Assembly: GCA_029260765.1 (NCBI GenBank)
Contig: JAJDCP010000122.1
Location: 21,098-85,097, forward strand
Length of the DNA: 64,000 nucleotides
Source of the DNA: Planctomycetota bacterium
Lineage (GTDB): Bacteria > Planctomycetota > J058 > JAJDCP01
Reading direction: 5' to 3'
Shown piece after piece: positions 10,469 to 18,988 of the stretch. Under the pieces are notes generated by a model, which was given only the letters and a program-made list of their open reading frames with translations, had not been told where the DNA came from and searched no databases. Position 1 is the first letter of the stretch; each line of letters starts with the position of its first letter. The position numbers were made by a program, and so were the translations under genes.

Positions 10469-11566
10469 ATGCGCCGAACCCATCGCAATCTGCGGCCCGA
10501 GGTGTACACGATCAGCGTCCACAAACCGGGCAGTTGTCCGGCGCGCATGGCGGCTGGCGACTGCGTCCGGCTGATCGGGCAGGTCTTCCGGGCCGACTGC
10601 ACACGCTTCTGTGCCTTCGCGATGGCCGAGGTCGCGCCGTTTGTGCGGCGGGGCCAACGGCTGCTCGACGCCGGGAAGAAGACGTTGCCGGTCGAGCCGA
10701 TTTTCTGTTCCCACTGCCCTGAGCCGGCGAATCCGGCCGAGTTCCGGCTCAGCTACCGCCCGCTTTCTGAAGACGGAGGGGCGGGGCATTTCTCGGAGCT
10801 GCAGCGGCGTGGCCAACTGCTCAAGCGGTTCCCGCTGCTGGCGCCTCTGCCCGGTGCGACGCTGGGGCGGATTGCCCATCAACTCAAGACCGTGTCCTAC
10901 TTCCCGGGGCGGGTGATTCTGCGCAAGGGACAGCGTGGCGACCAGCTGTTCCTGATCGACCGCGGTGAGGTCGAGGTGGTCGGCGAAGACGGCGAGCGCT
11001 TGGCGAAGATCGGAGCGGGAGAGTGTTTCGGCGAGATGTCCTTGCTGACCAGCGAGCCGGTCTCAGCCACCATCAAGGCTCTGAGCGAGGTGCACCTGCT
11101 CGGCCTGGCGGGGCGCGACTTCGACGCCCTGCTGACGCGCAACCCCGCGATCAACGCCTACTTCACCCGGCTGCTGTCGTCGCGGCTGAAGAAGTCCAGC
11201 GCCGCGCCGCACATCACTGAAGGCATGGCGGGCCAGCTCGATGACTTCCAGGTCTCTGACCTGCTGCAGGCACTCCACATGACCAACCGCAGTGGGCGCC
11301 TGCGCATGCAGCACGATGCGGCGGAGGTCGACATCTTCTTCCTCGAGGGCCAGCCGGTGCGTATCGAGGCCCATGGAGGAGCTCCAGAGGATCCCGAAGA
11401 AGCCGTGTACGAGGCAATCAGCTGGGAGCGGGGCCGCTTCCGGTTCGAGAAGCTGGCGGCGAAGGTCGAGCGCACCTTCTTCGGGGATCTGATGTCGCTG
11501 TTGCTCGAAGGCATGAGGCGCACAGACGAGCTGCGTTTGGCCTGGGGGGACGACGCGGTGGAGTAG
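10469..11566 (+). CDS. cyclic-nucleotide-binding and DUF4388 domain protein
   Basis: This 365-residue protein has an N-terminal region with scattered Cys (CTRFCAF, CSHCPEP), which may bind metal. A cNMP-binding beta-roll follows at about residues 125-240 (FPGRVILRKGQRGDQLFLID, GAGECFGEMSLLTSEPVSAT), then a C-terminal DUF4388/PATAN-like domain (QVSDLLQALHMTNRSGRLRM). The nucleotide loop has GECFGEMSLL but SEPVSAT instead of the usual R(S/T)A, so the phosphate-binding Arg of classical CRP sites seems absent and the ligand is uncertain. No DNA-binding domain. The position directly after glgP suggests a sensor tied to glycogen use. Start ATG at 10469. Confidence 0.82.
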   Translation: MRRTHRNLRPEVYTISVHKPGSCPARMAAGDCVRLIGQVFRADCTRFCAFAMAEVAPFVRRGQRLLDAGKKTLPVEPIFCSHCPEPANPAEFRLSYRPLSEDGGAGHFSELQRRGQLLKRFPLLAPLPGATLGRIAHQLKTVSYFPGRVILRKGQRGDQLFLIDRGEVEVVGEDGERLAKIGAGECFGEMSLLTSEPVSATIKALSEVHLLGLAGRDFDALLTRNPAINAYFTRLLSSRLKKSSAAPHITEGMAGQLDDFQVSDLLQALHMTNRSGRLRMQHDAAEVDIFFLEGQPVRIEAHGGAPEDPEEAVYEAISWERGRFRFEKLAAKVERTFFGDLMSLLLEGMRRTDELRLAWGDDAVE

Positions 11567-11658
11567 CCCGGATCCCTCGCCGTGATTCAGTGGAGCTATC
11601 ATGGCCGGGGGACGCCGTAACAGAAACCGCGCTCCTCTCGCACACAGGAACCCCCACC

Positions 11659-12444
11659 ATGCCCCAGATCCCCACAGCTCTGAGTATCGCCGGCTCCGAC
11701 TGCAGCGGCGGGGCCGGCATCCAGGCAGACCTCAAAACCTTTCTCGACCATCGGGTATTCGGCATGGCGGCGCTGACGGCGATCACCGCACAGAACACGC
11801 TTGGGGTGACGCGCGTCGATGCCGTGCCGGTCGCGGGCCTGCGGGCCCAGATCGAGGCGGTGTTCGCCGATCTGCCCGTCGCTGCCGTGAAGATCGGCAT
11901 GCTGGGGTCTGCTGCCCATGTGCACGCCGTGGCCGACGCACTGGCGGCGCACACGGTGCCGATTGTGCTCGACCCGGTGATGGTCTCCAGCACAGGCCAC
12001 CGGCTGCTCGAGCCAGAGGCGGAGGCCGCCATCCGCGAGCGGCTGTTGCCTTTGGCGAAACTGGTCACGCCCAATCTGCCCGAGATCGCGGTACTGGCGG
12101 GCAGCGAAGACCGTGAGGAGCAACTGCGCTGGGCGGCTGCCCAGCCCTGCGCCGTGTTGGTGACCGGCGGCGACGGCGAGGGCTCGCTGGTGCACGACGT
12201 GCTGGTTCAGCCGGGGCTGCCCGTGCGCCGCTGGGAACATGCGAAGGTCGGCACCCGGCCCTTCCATGGCACGGGATGCACCTTATCTTCGGCGATCGCC
12301 GCGCACCTGGCGCGGGGACTTGAGCTGGAGGAGGCCGTCACGCAGGGCATCGACTACGTCCAGACGCTGGTGCGTTTCGGTGCGGGAGTGGCCGGGCTTG
12401 GCGGAGGGAATCCGCCATTGCTGCATGGCCTTTGGCGGGAGTAG
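11659..12444 (+). CDS. thiD: hydroxymethylpyrimidine (phospho)kinase
   Basis: This 261-residue ribokinase-fold enzyme phosphorylates HMP and HMP-phosphate in thiamine synthesis. Typical features are the SIAGSDCSGGAGIQADLKTF substrate motif near the N-terminus, AVKIGMLGS, VLDPVMVSSTGHRLL and the C-terminal GTGCTLSSAIAAHLARG anion-hole and catalytic region. ATG at 11659 is chosen because the family begins with this motif; the frame is open to 11590, but that sequence is not family-like. CAGGAA lies upstream. No other thiamine genes are nearby. Confidence 0.95.
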   Translation: MPQIPTALSIAGSDCSGGAGIQADLKTFLDHRVFGMAALTAITAQNTLGVTRVDAVPVAGLRAQIEAVFADLPVAAVKIGMLGSAAHVHAVADALAAHTVPIVLDPVMVSSTGHRLLEPEAEAAIRERLLPLAKLVTPNLPEIAVLAGSEDREEQLRWAAAQPCAVLVTGGDGEGSLVHDVLVQPGLPVRRWEHAKVGTRPFHGTGCTLSSAIAAHLARGLELEEAVTQGIDYVQTLVRFGAGVAGLGGGNPPLLHGLWRE

Positions 12445-12493
12445 GCGCTCTCTTGTGGTGCCGGGGCAGGCTGCTACGACGGGCTTCCGCCTC

Positions 12494-13129
12494 TCAGGAG
12501 CTGCTTCCCAAGGCTCCCAAGAGCAGATCTTTGGCGGGGTTGGAGAGCCCGCCGGCAGCCGAGCGGATCTGACCCGCGCTGACACGACACCCGCGCAGGA
12601 ACTCGATACAGCGCGCGGCATCTCTTTCACTGAAGCCGCGCCGGCCTGAGCCGCTGTTGTCTGCTTGCAGGGAATAGTTGCGACGGCCCCCATCTGTGCG
12701 CTCGGTGAGGAAAGTCACGGAGTTGAACTTGGCCTTGAGCTTGACCATCGCTTTCAGGAATTCCCGCACAGCTTTGGCTTTGAGACCGCCGCCCGGCTCT
12801 GAGCCGATGTCGACCAGCTTCTCGGGCGGTAAGGCTGGACCCCGCCTTCCCCGGAAGGCCCCACTCGCCTGCATCGCTGCTTTCAGCTTCGTGCGGTCGT
12901 CCGCCTTCAGACCGCGGATATCACGCAAAGCGATGGTCATCTCGCGGCGCGTGACGTCAAACTTGTCGACCAGGTGCCGGAGCAGCATTTTCGCTTCTTC
13001 GGCGGTCATTCCCTGACCGCCGAGGCTGCCGCCGAAGCCACCATCTGCCTGGCTGGTGACATTGTCTGCCTTGCGCATGAAGGCGACCATCTGTTTGACG
13101 CTTTGGACGACGCTTTGCAGCCTGGACAT
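12494..13129 (-). CDS. hypothetical protein, helical, basic
   Basis: A 211-residue soluble protein with no signal peptide. The N-terminal third is helical and contains a Gly-rich loop (DGGFGGSLGGQG); the rest is Lys/Arg-rich, ending in helices. GAGGAA precedes the ATG at 13129. The segment LPPEKLVDIGSEPGGGLKAK is the most distinctive feature. I do not recognise a family. It is convergent with thiD, whose stop is about 50 bases away. Confidence 0.6.
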   Translation of the reverse strand: MSRLQSVVQSVKQMVAFMRKADNVTSQADGGFGGSLGGQGMTAEEAKMLLRHLVDKFDVTRREMTIALRDIRGLKADDRTKLKAAMQASGAFRGRRGPALPPEKLVDIGSEPGGGLKAKAVREFLKAMVKLKAKFNSVTFLTERTDGGRRNYSLQADNSGSGRRGFSERDAARCIEFLRGCRVSAGQIRSAAGGLSNPAKDLLLGALGSSS

Positions 13130-13680
13130 GGTTTCCTCGTCGTGCTCTGTGCTGGAGGCTCGCGCGGATTGTGGATGCTCTTAGCATCATACTATGCGGC
13201 GACTAGCCTGTCGTTTTGTTTTTGGGAACGAATCTGCAGGCGCGGACAGCCACTATTCGACGGCGGAAACATGGCGCTGCAAGGTCCCGCGACCTCTCCG
13301 TCGCCCAAGCTCGCGGAACGACTCTTGCTCGGCCTCGGTCGGCACGAATGGAACACCCAAGCAGTCTGCGTCCCCCAACGTCTGAGCGTAGTCCTTGCGA
13401 ACCACAGCGCGCGCGCCGAACGGCTTGTGCGTGAAGCCTCGCTCGCCGACAATGCAGGCGCACGCGGTGCGGCGTTGGAAGAGATCTTCGAGCGGCTGTC
13501 GTGTTCTGCCTTCACCGGCGCGCCTCGAAGAGCTGTTCCGTGCCACTGAGAACCTGCGCCCCCGGTCTGCTCCGGATTGCCCCTACAATCGCCAGGGAAC
13601 GTCACGAACAGCCCGAGCCGCTGCTGTGTTCCTAGCGCAAAGCTGGATCCCCGATCCAGCGAGCGACTCCAGGAGATGCG
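13130..13680. other. 550-base stretch with no convincing gene
   Basis: It lies upstream of two divergent genes. The start regions of the helical protein (minus) and the UDG-like protein (plus, CAGGAG site) are at its edges. Several overlapping open frames exist. The most protein-like is 13253-13546 on the minus strand (97 residues, containing TLGDADCLGVPFVPTEAEQE), with no clear ribosome site and no recognised family; it may be a gene remnant. A short inverted repeat, GATGC-TAAGA-GCATC on the minus strand, lies near 13175. Confidence 0.4.
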
Positions 13681-14280
13681 ATGCCGGACGGTTCCCTACC
13701 ACGTCTTCTGCGCGAGATCGCGGCCTGCCAGCATTGCGAAGACCTCCCCTGTGGTCCGCGACCCATCGTCCAGCTCTCTTCGACGGCCCAGGTGGTCATC
13801 ATCGGGCAGGCCCCAGGGAAGAAGGTCCACGATACCGGCGTCCCCTGGGACGATGCTTCGGGGGACCATTTGAGGGAGTGGTTGGCGGTTGATCGGGAGA
13901 CGTTCTACGATCCCTGCCAACTCGCCTTGTTGCCGATGGGCTTCTGCTATCCAGGCAAGGGAAAGAGTGGAGACCTGCCTCCGCGGCCGGAATGCGCGCC
14001 TCGCTGGCATCAGATCGTCCACGGAGCGCTACGCGAAGACCCCCTCCTCGTCCTGTCGGGACAATATGCCCAGAAATACTACCTGGGAGCGCTGCGCAAG
14101 CGGACCCTTACCGAGACCGTGCGCGCCTTCGAGCGCTACCTGCCGAAGTATTTCGCCCTGCCCCACCCCAGCTGGCGATCGAAGCTCTGGATGAAGAAAC
14201 ATCCATGGTTCGCGGCTGAAGTGCTGCCTGCCTTGCGGGACCTCATCGCTGGCCGGTTGGGGAAACAACGAAGCTCGTGA
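13681..14280 (+). CDS. uracil-DNA glycosylase superfamily protein
   Basis: This 199-residue protein has the motif-A-like VVIIGQAPGKKVHDTGVPWDD, where GQAPG matches the UDG-superfamily pocket, and a C-terminal ALPHPSWR corresponding to the motif-B HPS loop that enters the DNA minor groove. The conserved MGFCYPGKGKSGDLPPRPEC lies between them. Cys17 and Cys20 (CQHCEDLPC) near the N-terminus resemble part of the iron-sulfur ligand set of family 4/5 UDGs, but the full four-Cys set is not evident. Actual glycosylase activity is not proven for this subgroup. The start has a GGAG site five bases upstream. Confidence 0.82.
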   Translation: MPDGSLPRLLREIAACQHCEDLPCGPRPIVQLSSTAQVVIIGQAPGKKVHDTGVPWDDASGDHLREWLAVDRETFYDPCQLALLPMGFCYPGKGKSGDLPPRPECAPRWHQIVHGALREDPLLVLSGQYAQKYYLGALRKRTLTETVRAFERYLPKYFALPHPSWRSKLWMKKHPWFAAEVLPALRDLIAGRLGKQRSS

Positions 14281-14454
14281 CCCGCCATGGTAGCACCCGC
14301 GAAGGAGCTCTCGACGCGAGCTGCTGCACAGAAAGGCCACCGCAAACCTGGACAGAAGCGGGCTTTGTGGTAGGCTCTGGCTGACGGACCCCCCGTACCG
14401 CGTTGTGCACCCCCATACACATCGTAGGAATCACCGGCCAGAAAGGACCCGGAT

Positions 14455-16173
14455 ATGAATACATCACCGTTTTCCGAGGTTCCGGCCGGTCTTGGACCTG
14501 CTCTTGCAAAGAAAGGGTTCACCTCCCTGACCACGGTTCAGACCGCGGTTCTCGCAGAAGGATTGCACGATCGCGATCTACGGATCTTCTCCCAGACCGG
14601 TTCCGGAAAGACAGTCGCGTTGGGTTTTGCCCTCGCCGAAGGACTCGCCGCTGACGAGCGTCGTCCGCAGAAGGTGGCTGCACCGGCTGCGCTGATGGTG
14701 GCTCCGACCCGCGAGCTCGCCGCCCAGATCCGCGAGGAGTTGACCTGGCTGTTTGCGCCCCTCTCGGCACGCGTCGAGGTCGTCACCGGGGGAACCCCGA
14801 TGCACCTCGACTTCCGCATGCTGAGGCAGAATCCGGCCGTTCTGGTCGGCACGCCTGGGCGCCTTCTCGACCACCTCACCCGCGGCAGCCTCGACCTGTC
14901 CCAGCTCAGCACGGTAGTTCTCGATGAGGCCGACCGCATGCTCGACATGGGCTTCCGCGAAGACATCGACGCGATCCTGGCGGCCTGCCCCGAGGAACGG
15001 CGCACCCACATGGTCTCGGCGACCTTTCCGCCCGAGGTGCACAAGCTGGCGCTGCGATTCCAACGCAACCCTGCGGAGGTCGAGGGAACCCGGGCGGGCA
15101 AAGCCAACGAAGCGATCGAGCACGAGGCGATGGTGGTCGCGCCCCGTGACCGGATCGCCGTGTTGACCAACCTGTTGCTGCTCGCGCCCGCAGACAAGAC
15201 CCTGATCTTCGTCCGCACGCGCGCCGACGCAGCGGACTTCGGTGAGGCGCTGGCACGGCAGGGAATGTCCGTCATGCCCCTCAGTGGCGATATGTCCCAA
15301 CGCGAGCGCACTGCGACCCTGGGCGCCTTCAAGCTCGGCCGCGTCGACGCACTGGTAGCCACCGACGTCGCCGCCCGGGGCCTCGACGTCAACGACATCA
15401 AACGGGTGATCCACGTCGACATCCCTTCGAACCGCGAAGACTTCACCCACCGCAGCGGCCGCACGGGCCGCGCCGGAAAGACGGGGCGGAGCATCGTATT
15501 CGTACCCCCAAAAGCCATGCGGTATGTCGGCCGCCTGTTCCGCAGCATCGGCGTCAAGCCTATGTTCCGCGATCCTCCAACTCCGGCGGACGTGCGCAAG
15601 CGGGCGGACGAGCGCCTGGTCGAACAGGTCACTGCCCAGGAGCTTTCTGAGAAGCCGCGCCTGCACGAGCTGGCCCGCCGCCTGCTGGAGACGCATGACC
15701 CGCACGAGCTGGTGGTCAAGCTGCTCGCACGCTCGAAGCACTCGGGGCCGTGCGCGGCGCGTGAGCTGCCGAAGCATTCCGCGAGGATGCCACGCGACGA
15801 CTATGATCGCTCTCGTGGTCCTGCCCGCGGCGGCGGAACGGGCGACTGGGTGTCGTTCCAGCTCAGCTACGGCCGCACCCACGGCGCAGATCCTTCGAGC
15901 ATTCTGGCGATCGTCTGCCGGCGCGGAGGCGTCACCAGGCACAACGTCGGGTCGATCCAGGTGGGGCAGCGCTCCTCGCGCTTCGAGATCTCCACCCAGG
16001 CGGCCCGGGCCTTTGCTGAGAAGGCCCAGAAGCCGTGCACCCGCGACCCGCGCATCAAGATCCGGCCGTGGCTGAATACGGGCCCGGAGTCGCGGCCCGT
16101 GATGAAGAAGGGCAACCGCCCGCACCATGTCCACCCGAAGACGGGCCGCCGCCTGCAGCATAGCAAGCGGTAG
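14455..16173 (+). CDS. DEAD-box ATP-dependent RNA helicase with DbpA-type RNA-binding domain
   Basis: This 572-residue helicase shows the Q motif region, Walker A SQTGSGKT (46-53), PTRELAAQ, TPGR, DEAD (157-160), SAT (near 184), VATDVAARGLDV and HRSGRTGRAGK. After the two RecA domains there is a helical linker, then a DbpA RNA-recognition-like domain (about residues 462-525, FQLSYGRTHGADPSSILAIV) and a basic tail. DbpA-type helicases act in 50S ribosome assembly by binding 23S rRNA helix 92. AAGGA lies seven bases before the ATG. The 173-base untranslated region upstream has no gene. Confidence 0.95.
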   Translation: MNTSPFSEVPAGLGPALAKKGFTSLTTVQTAVLAEGLHDRDLRIFSQTGSGKTVALGFALAEGLAADERRPQKVAAPAALMVAPTRELAAQIREELTWLFAPLSARVEVVTGGTPMHLDFRMLRQNPAVLVGTPGRLLDHLTRGSLDLSQLSTVVLDEADRMLDMGFREDIDAILAACPEERRTHMVSATFPPEVHKLALRFQRNPAEVEGTRAGKANEAIEHEAMVVAPRDRIAVLTNLLLLAPADKTLIFVRTRADAADFGEALARQGMSVMPLSGDMSQRERTATLGAFKLGRVDALVATDVAARGLDVNDIKRVIHVDIPSNREDFTHRSGRTGRAGKTGRSIVFVPPKAMRYVGRLFRSIGVKPMFRDPPTPADVRKRADERLVEQVTAQELSEKPRLHELARRLLETHDPHELVVKLLARSKHSGPCAARELPKHSARMPRDDYDRSRGPARGGGTGDWVSFQLSYGRTHGADPSSILAIVCRRGGVTRHNVGSIQVGQRSSRFEISTQAARAFAEKAQKPCTRDPRIKIRPWLNTGPESRPVMKKGNRPHHVHPKTGRRLQHSKR

Positions 16174-16215
16174 CCTGGCGGTATTGATGGCAGGATGTTG
16201 ATCACGGAGCCGTCC

Positions 16216-16617
16216 ATGCTCAAGATCCGCGGCGCCCAACTCCAGGCCTTTGAGCACCAGCTGCACGAACAACAAGCTGTCGAGCTGGAAGCCTTCCTGC
16301 GCGAGCATTTTGCGCCCGAATGCCGCTGGGCTGAGAACAACGCGCAGGCTCTCGTCTGCCACGCGCGCGCCGCCGGCGCCCGCTACGGGCTGGCCAGCTC
16401 CTACGAGCTCAGTGGCTACCTCGAGCTGATGTTGCAGCTCGGCAGCGGCTTCGACAGCGATCCTTGCCTGCCCTGGGCGACCGCGCTGTTGAACGATCCC
16501 GGCCTGACCAGCGCAGGGCTGCGTGCTGGACCATATGATGGCGACACACGGTGGCGGCGTGGCCGCCCCGACCGCCTGCATGGCCGTGCTCTTCTGCGAC
16601 ATCCTTTCGCAACATGA
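16216..16617 (+). CDS. small helical protein, putative partner of the downstream metalloprotein
   Basis: About 133 residues. The conserved-looking part is RIRGAQLQAFEHQ-like, then CHARAAGARYGLASSYELSGYLELMLQLGSGFD and WATALLNDPGLT. This pattern (a start helix contacting the partner, RYGL, YL.LM..LG..FD..PW) is what I recall from small proteins encoded beside type VI secretion VgrG/PAAR effectors; that comparison is from memory. The tail after residue ~100 is Arg/Gly-rich and overlaps the next gene by 95 bases. GGAG lies six bases before ATG 16216, preferred over 16195. Confidence 0.55.
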   Translation: MLKIRGAQLQAFEHQLHEQQAVELEAFLREHFAPECRWAENNAQALVCHARAAGARYGLASSYELSGYLELMLQLGSGFDSDPCLPWATALLNDPGLTSAGLRAGPYDGDTRWRRGRPDRLHGRALLRHPFAT

Positions 16618-17500
16618 GGCTCGCGCGCCCGTCGAGACCTTGCCCGGCATCACCGCCTCGGGAGAGGTGCTTGCCGAGCTTCCCAACGGACTGCTCCCCC
16701 TACGCCTGATTCCGGGCGCGGCCTCGTCCTGCGTAAGCGAGGTGCAGTGGAAAGTCAGCCACTACCAGGAGGGCGCGGACTGGCGCCCCAATGATGGCAA
16801 CTGCGGCCCCAGCGAATGGACAGCTTGCGATGATGCCCATGTCCGCGTGCTCCCAGACGCCACAGGCTGGCTCATCGACCTGGAGCCCGCGGGTGTCGAC
16901 GCCCAGGACCGCATCGCCCCGGCGGAACGCCAGTCAAGCAAGCTGACTCTGCAGGACGGGCAGTTGCATCACTGCAGAGACGTGGGCGAGGATGAGGAGG
17001 AGTGGCAGTTCCACGCGGTCAAGATCGAACTGGAGGTGTCTGTCTGGCTGCGGGAGTTCCCCCGCAACGGGGTAGCTTCTCAGGGCAAGGCCTATTTTGC
17101 CTTGGCCGATCCTGAGCGGGGCGTCCGTTCCCTGGGTGGGGTCGCCCGCACGCTGCTGCACGAGCTGGCCCACAACATGGGCCTCGCCTACGGCAGCCGC
17201 GTGGCGATGCCTGACTGGGGCCGGGCAGAGCCGATCCCCGGGCTGCCTTTCCCCGCCACGCTGCCCGTGGGAACGGCCCATCAGGACAAAGACTTCACCG
17301 GACCGCACTGCGCCTTCCATCTGACGGCAGTAGAGCGCGCCAGCGCGAGTTTCCATCGCTACACCGCCGATCGCGCGAACCGCTGCATCATGTGGGGTGA
17401 GTCGGGTCTCGACTCGGAGAACGACCGCTTCTGCCCGCACTGCACAGACGCCATCATGGCCGGAGATCTGCGCGACATCACGCGCCGCTGGCGGACCTGA
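16523..17500 (+). CDS. putative secreted-effector-like zinc metalloprotein (HExxH)
   Basis: Up to 325 residues; the start is uncertain (GTG 16523, or ATG 16535/16538). Residues about 215-225 read TLLHELAHNMGLAYG, a zincin HExxH helix. Further on come GPHCAFHL, RCIMWGES and FCPHCTDAI, a C-terminal set (GPHC ... CxMxGE ... FCxxC) that I recall in effectors or PAAR-associated proteins of contractile secretion systems. The last Cys pairs could bind a second metal. No signal peptide is visible, consistent with delivery by a machine or a cytoplasmic role. No secretion genes are in the window. Assignment as effector is inference. Confidence 0.6.
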   Translation: MLDHMMATHGGGVAAPTACMAVLFCDILSQHEARAPVETLPGITASGEVLAELPNGLLPLRLIPGAASSCVSEVQWKVSHYQEGADWRPNDGNCGPSEWTACDDAHVRVLPDATGWLIDLEPAGVDAQDRIAPAERQSSKLTLQDGQLHHCRDVGEDEEEWQFHAVKIELEVSVWLREFPRNGVASQGKAYFALADPERGVRSLGGVARTLLHELAHNMGLAYGSRVAMPDWGRAEPIPGLPFPATLPVGTAHQDKDFTGPHCAFHLTAVERASASFHRYTADRANRCIMWGESGLDSENDRFCPHCTDAIMAGDLRDITRRWRT

Positions 17501-17550
17501 GGTCTTTGCCCCGTATCGATCAGCGCCCGACCAAGCTGGTGGAGCGGGTG

Positions 17551-17928
17551 CTACTGATCGCCCGGCTCCGCGGCCTGCAACGGCACGGTTCGCGCTTCGG
17601 CCCAGAGAATGCTGTCGCGGTCGCTGATGGTCGTGACTACGAGCACCTCAGCGCTGCCCAGAGCCTTGATGACATCGATGTCGATGCGCAGGCCTCCTTC
17701 AGCGCTGCTGTCGACGACGATGCTGGCACGTTGCCCGTCTAAGAAGAGAATCCTGGGACTGCTGAGCGGCTCTCCTTCGGCGGTATCAGTGGCGCGGATC
17801 TCGACAGCCACATCGATCTGGTCAACCCCGATCGCATGCGCTTCCACCTCGACCAGATAGGGCGGATCGTCGGCCCAGCTGACCGCCGCCAGCAGCATCA
17901 ACGTCGAGAAGACTGTTCGTAGGTTCAT
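17551..17928 (-). CDS. small secreted protein of unknown function
   Basis: This 125-residue product has a clear signal peptide (MNLRTVFSTLMLLAAVSWA, probable cleavage after AVSWA) and a mature beta-rich domain with no Cys. GGAG lies eight bases before the ATG at 17928; the longer open frame upstream is out of frame with the real anti-sigma-like gene and was discarded. It starts 17 bases after the anti-sigma-like gene and is probably the last gene of that operon. The family is not recognised. Confidence 0.7.
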   Translation of the reverse strand: MNLRTVFSTLMLLAAVSWADDPPYLVEVEAHAIGVDQIDVAVEIRATDTAEGEPLSSPRILFLDGQRASIVVDSSAEGGLRIDIDVIKALGSAEVLVVTTISDRDSILWAEARTVPLQAAEPGDQ

Positions 17929-17945
17929 ACTGTTCTCCTTGCGCG

Positions 17946-18596
17946 TCAGTGCGCGTTGATCAGTTCTTCGAGCGCCTCCGCCCCGGGAAGCTCGGACCAG
18001 GGCGCGTGCTGCTGAGACATCAGCACGCTGAGCAACTCGGGCGCGACCGGGCGGGGCCGCGTTCCCAGCGACAAGCCGGGGTTCTGCAGGCCTGCGGCTC
18101 GCAGCAGTCGAGGATCCTTCAAGACATCCGTACCCACCGCCGGCACCAGCATTGACCACGACCACTGCCTGCCCTCGACGTCCTGCGAGGTCGCCAGCAG
18201 ATAGTGCCGGTAGCTGGCGCCGCGGCTCCGCGAAGGCGACGCAGCGTCTACAAGCCGTGGCAGCTCTCCGCTGAGTGCGGCGCTGCCTTGCAAGCTCCAA
18301 CGAACCAGCACAGCGCGCCGGTCCAGAGCCAGGCTGTGGATGCAGGTGAGCTCGACAGCCTCGAGGGCTACAGAAACCGGCCGCGGCGTGGGGGAATGCT
18401 GCCGAAAAGCAAACGCACCAGCCAGAACCGCGCAGACCAGGGCCGCAGCCGCAGGAAACAACGCCAGCCAACGACGGCGCGGCCTCTTCGGCAGAGTCCG
18501 GCGTTCGATCTTCTCACGCACCGCGCCGGCGATCGAGGGCCGTGTGCGGAGCTCGCCACGCACCCGCGCAAAGGCAGCGTCCAGGGGATCGTCCAT
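17946..18596 (-). CDS. single-pass membrane protein, probable anti-sigma factor
   Basis: The 216-residue protein has a basic N-terminal cytoplasmic segment of about 45 residues (ending KRPRRRW), one membrane helix (LALFPAAAALVCAVLAGAFAF) and an extracytoplasmic domain. This layout, and a start that overlaps (TGATG) the end of a sigma region-4 reading frame, fit an anti-sigma factor of an ECF pair. There is no zinc-finger HxxxCxxC motif, so it is not a classic ZAS protein, and the pairing is inferred from the gene order. Confidence 0.65.
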   Translation of the reverse strand: MDDPLDAAFARVRGELRTRPSIAGAVREKIERRTLPKRPRRRWLALFPAAAALVCAVLAGAFAFRQHSPTPRPVSVALEAVELTCIHSLALDRRAVLVRWSLQGSAALSGELPRLVDAASPSRSRGASYRHYLLATSQDVEGRQWSWSMLVPAVGTDVLKDPRLLRAAGLQNPGLSLGTRPRPVAPELLSVLMSQQHAPWSELPGAEALEELINAH

Positions 18597-18799
18597 CAGC
18601 GCTTCTCCTCGCGTTCGAGCCAACGGCGCAAGCGCTCTCTGGCCCTCGAGAGTTGCTTGGTGACACTGCCGAGGGGCCGAACGAGGACGCGGGCGATCTC
18701 CGGCAGCCTGTCCGCGAGCCGATAGCCGCGCCCCGTGCTCTGCCTCAGGTTTTCCGAGCCACACCTGGACAAAGGGGCCGCCGTCGCGACAATAGCGCG
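18596..18799 (-). pseudogene. ECF sigma factor remnant: region 4 only
   Basis: Reading the strand directly, an open frame of 67 codons follows an in-frame TAA at 18800-18802 and ends in TGA overlapping the anti-sigma-like ATG. Its last 40 residues form a sigma region-4 helix-turn-helix (RLPEIARVLVRPLGSVTKQL then SRARERLRRWLE). There is no ATG/GTG at the head; TTG at 18772 is the only plausible start. Region 2, needed for promoter -10 and core binding, is absent: the sequence beyond the TAA instead leads into the divergent 32-residue peptide gene. Either a truncated sigma gene or a stand-alone region-4 protein. Confidence 0.6.
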
Positions 18800-18829
18800 T
18801 TACGGAAGAAGACAGAAGAGGAATCAACC

Positions 18830-18928
18830 ATGTCCAAGAACTCACGCAAGATCAAGAAAGCCAACCACGGCGCACGCCCCACGGCGGGACGCCTGGCCCG
18901 CAAGCTGCGCAAGAAGCGCAAGAAGTAG
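18830..18928 (+). CDS. 32-residue very basic peptide
   Basis: A short ORF, 32 codons, with GAGGA eight bases before the ATG. It contains 16 Lys/Arg, opens MSKNSRKIKKANHGARPTAG and ends in KLRKKRKK. The composition resembles small ribosome-associated basic proteins (bTHX or COX24-like). I have a recollection of similar KKANHG-containing short proteins in Planctomycetota, which I cannot verify here. It would be an RNA-binding or ribosomal accessory peptide. It lies divergent from the sigma remnant and convergent with the caspase-like gene. Confidence 0.6.
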   Translation: MSKNSRKIKKANHGARPTAGRLARKLRKKRKK

Positions 18929-18988
18929 AGTTCACCGAACGCTCCGGAGCGCGGATCTCCGAGGCCGCATAGAAGTACCGCGACGCTG

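Noticed and set aside
8653..10602. Long minus-strand ORF opposite glycogen phosphorylase
   Set aside because: An antisense shadow of a highly conserved enzyme gene, with no recognisable motif.
14578..16686. 702-codon minus-strand ORF opposite the DEAD-box helicase
   Set aside because: A shadow frame: the plus-strand helicase motifs are complete and this frame has none.
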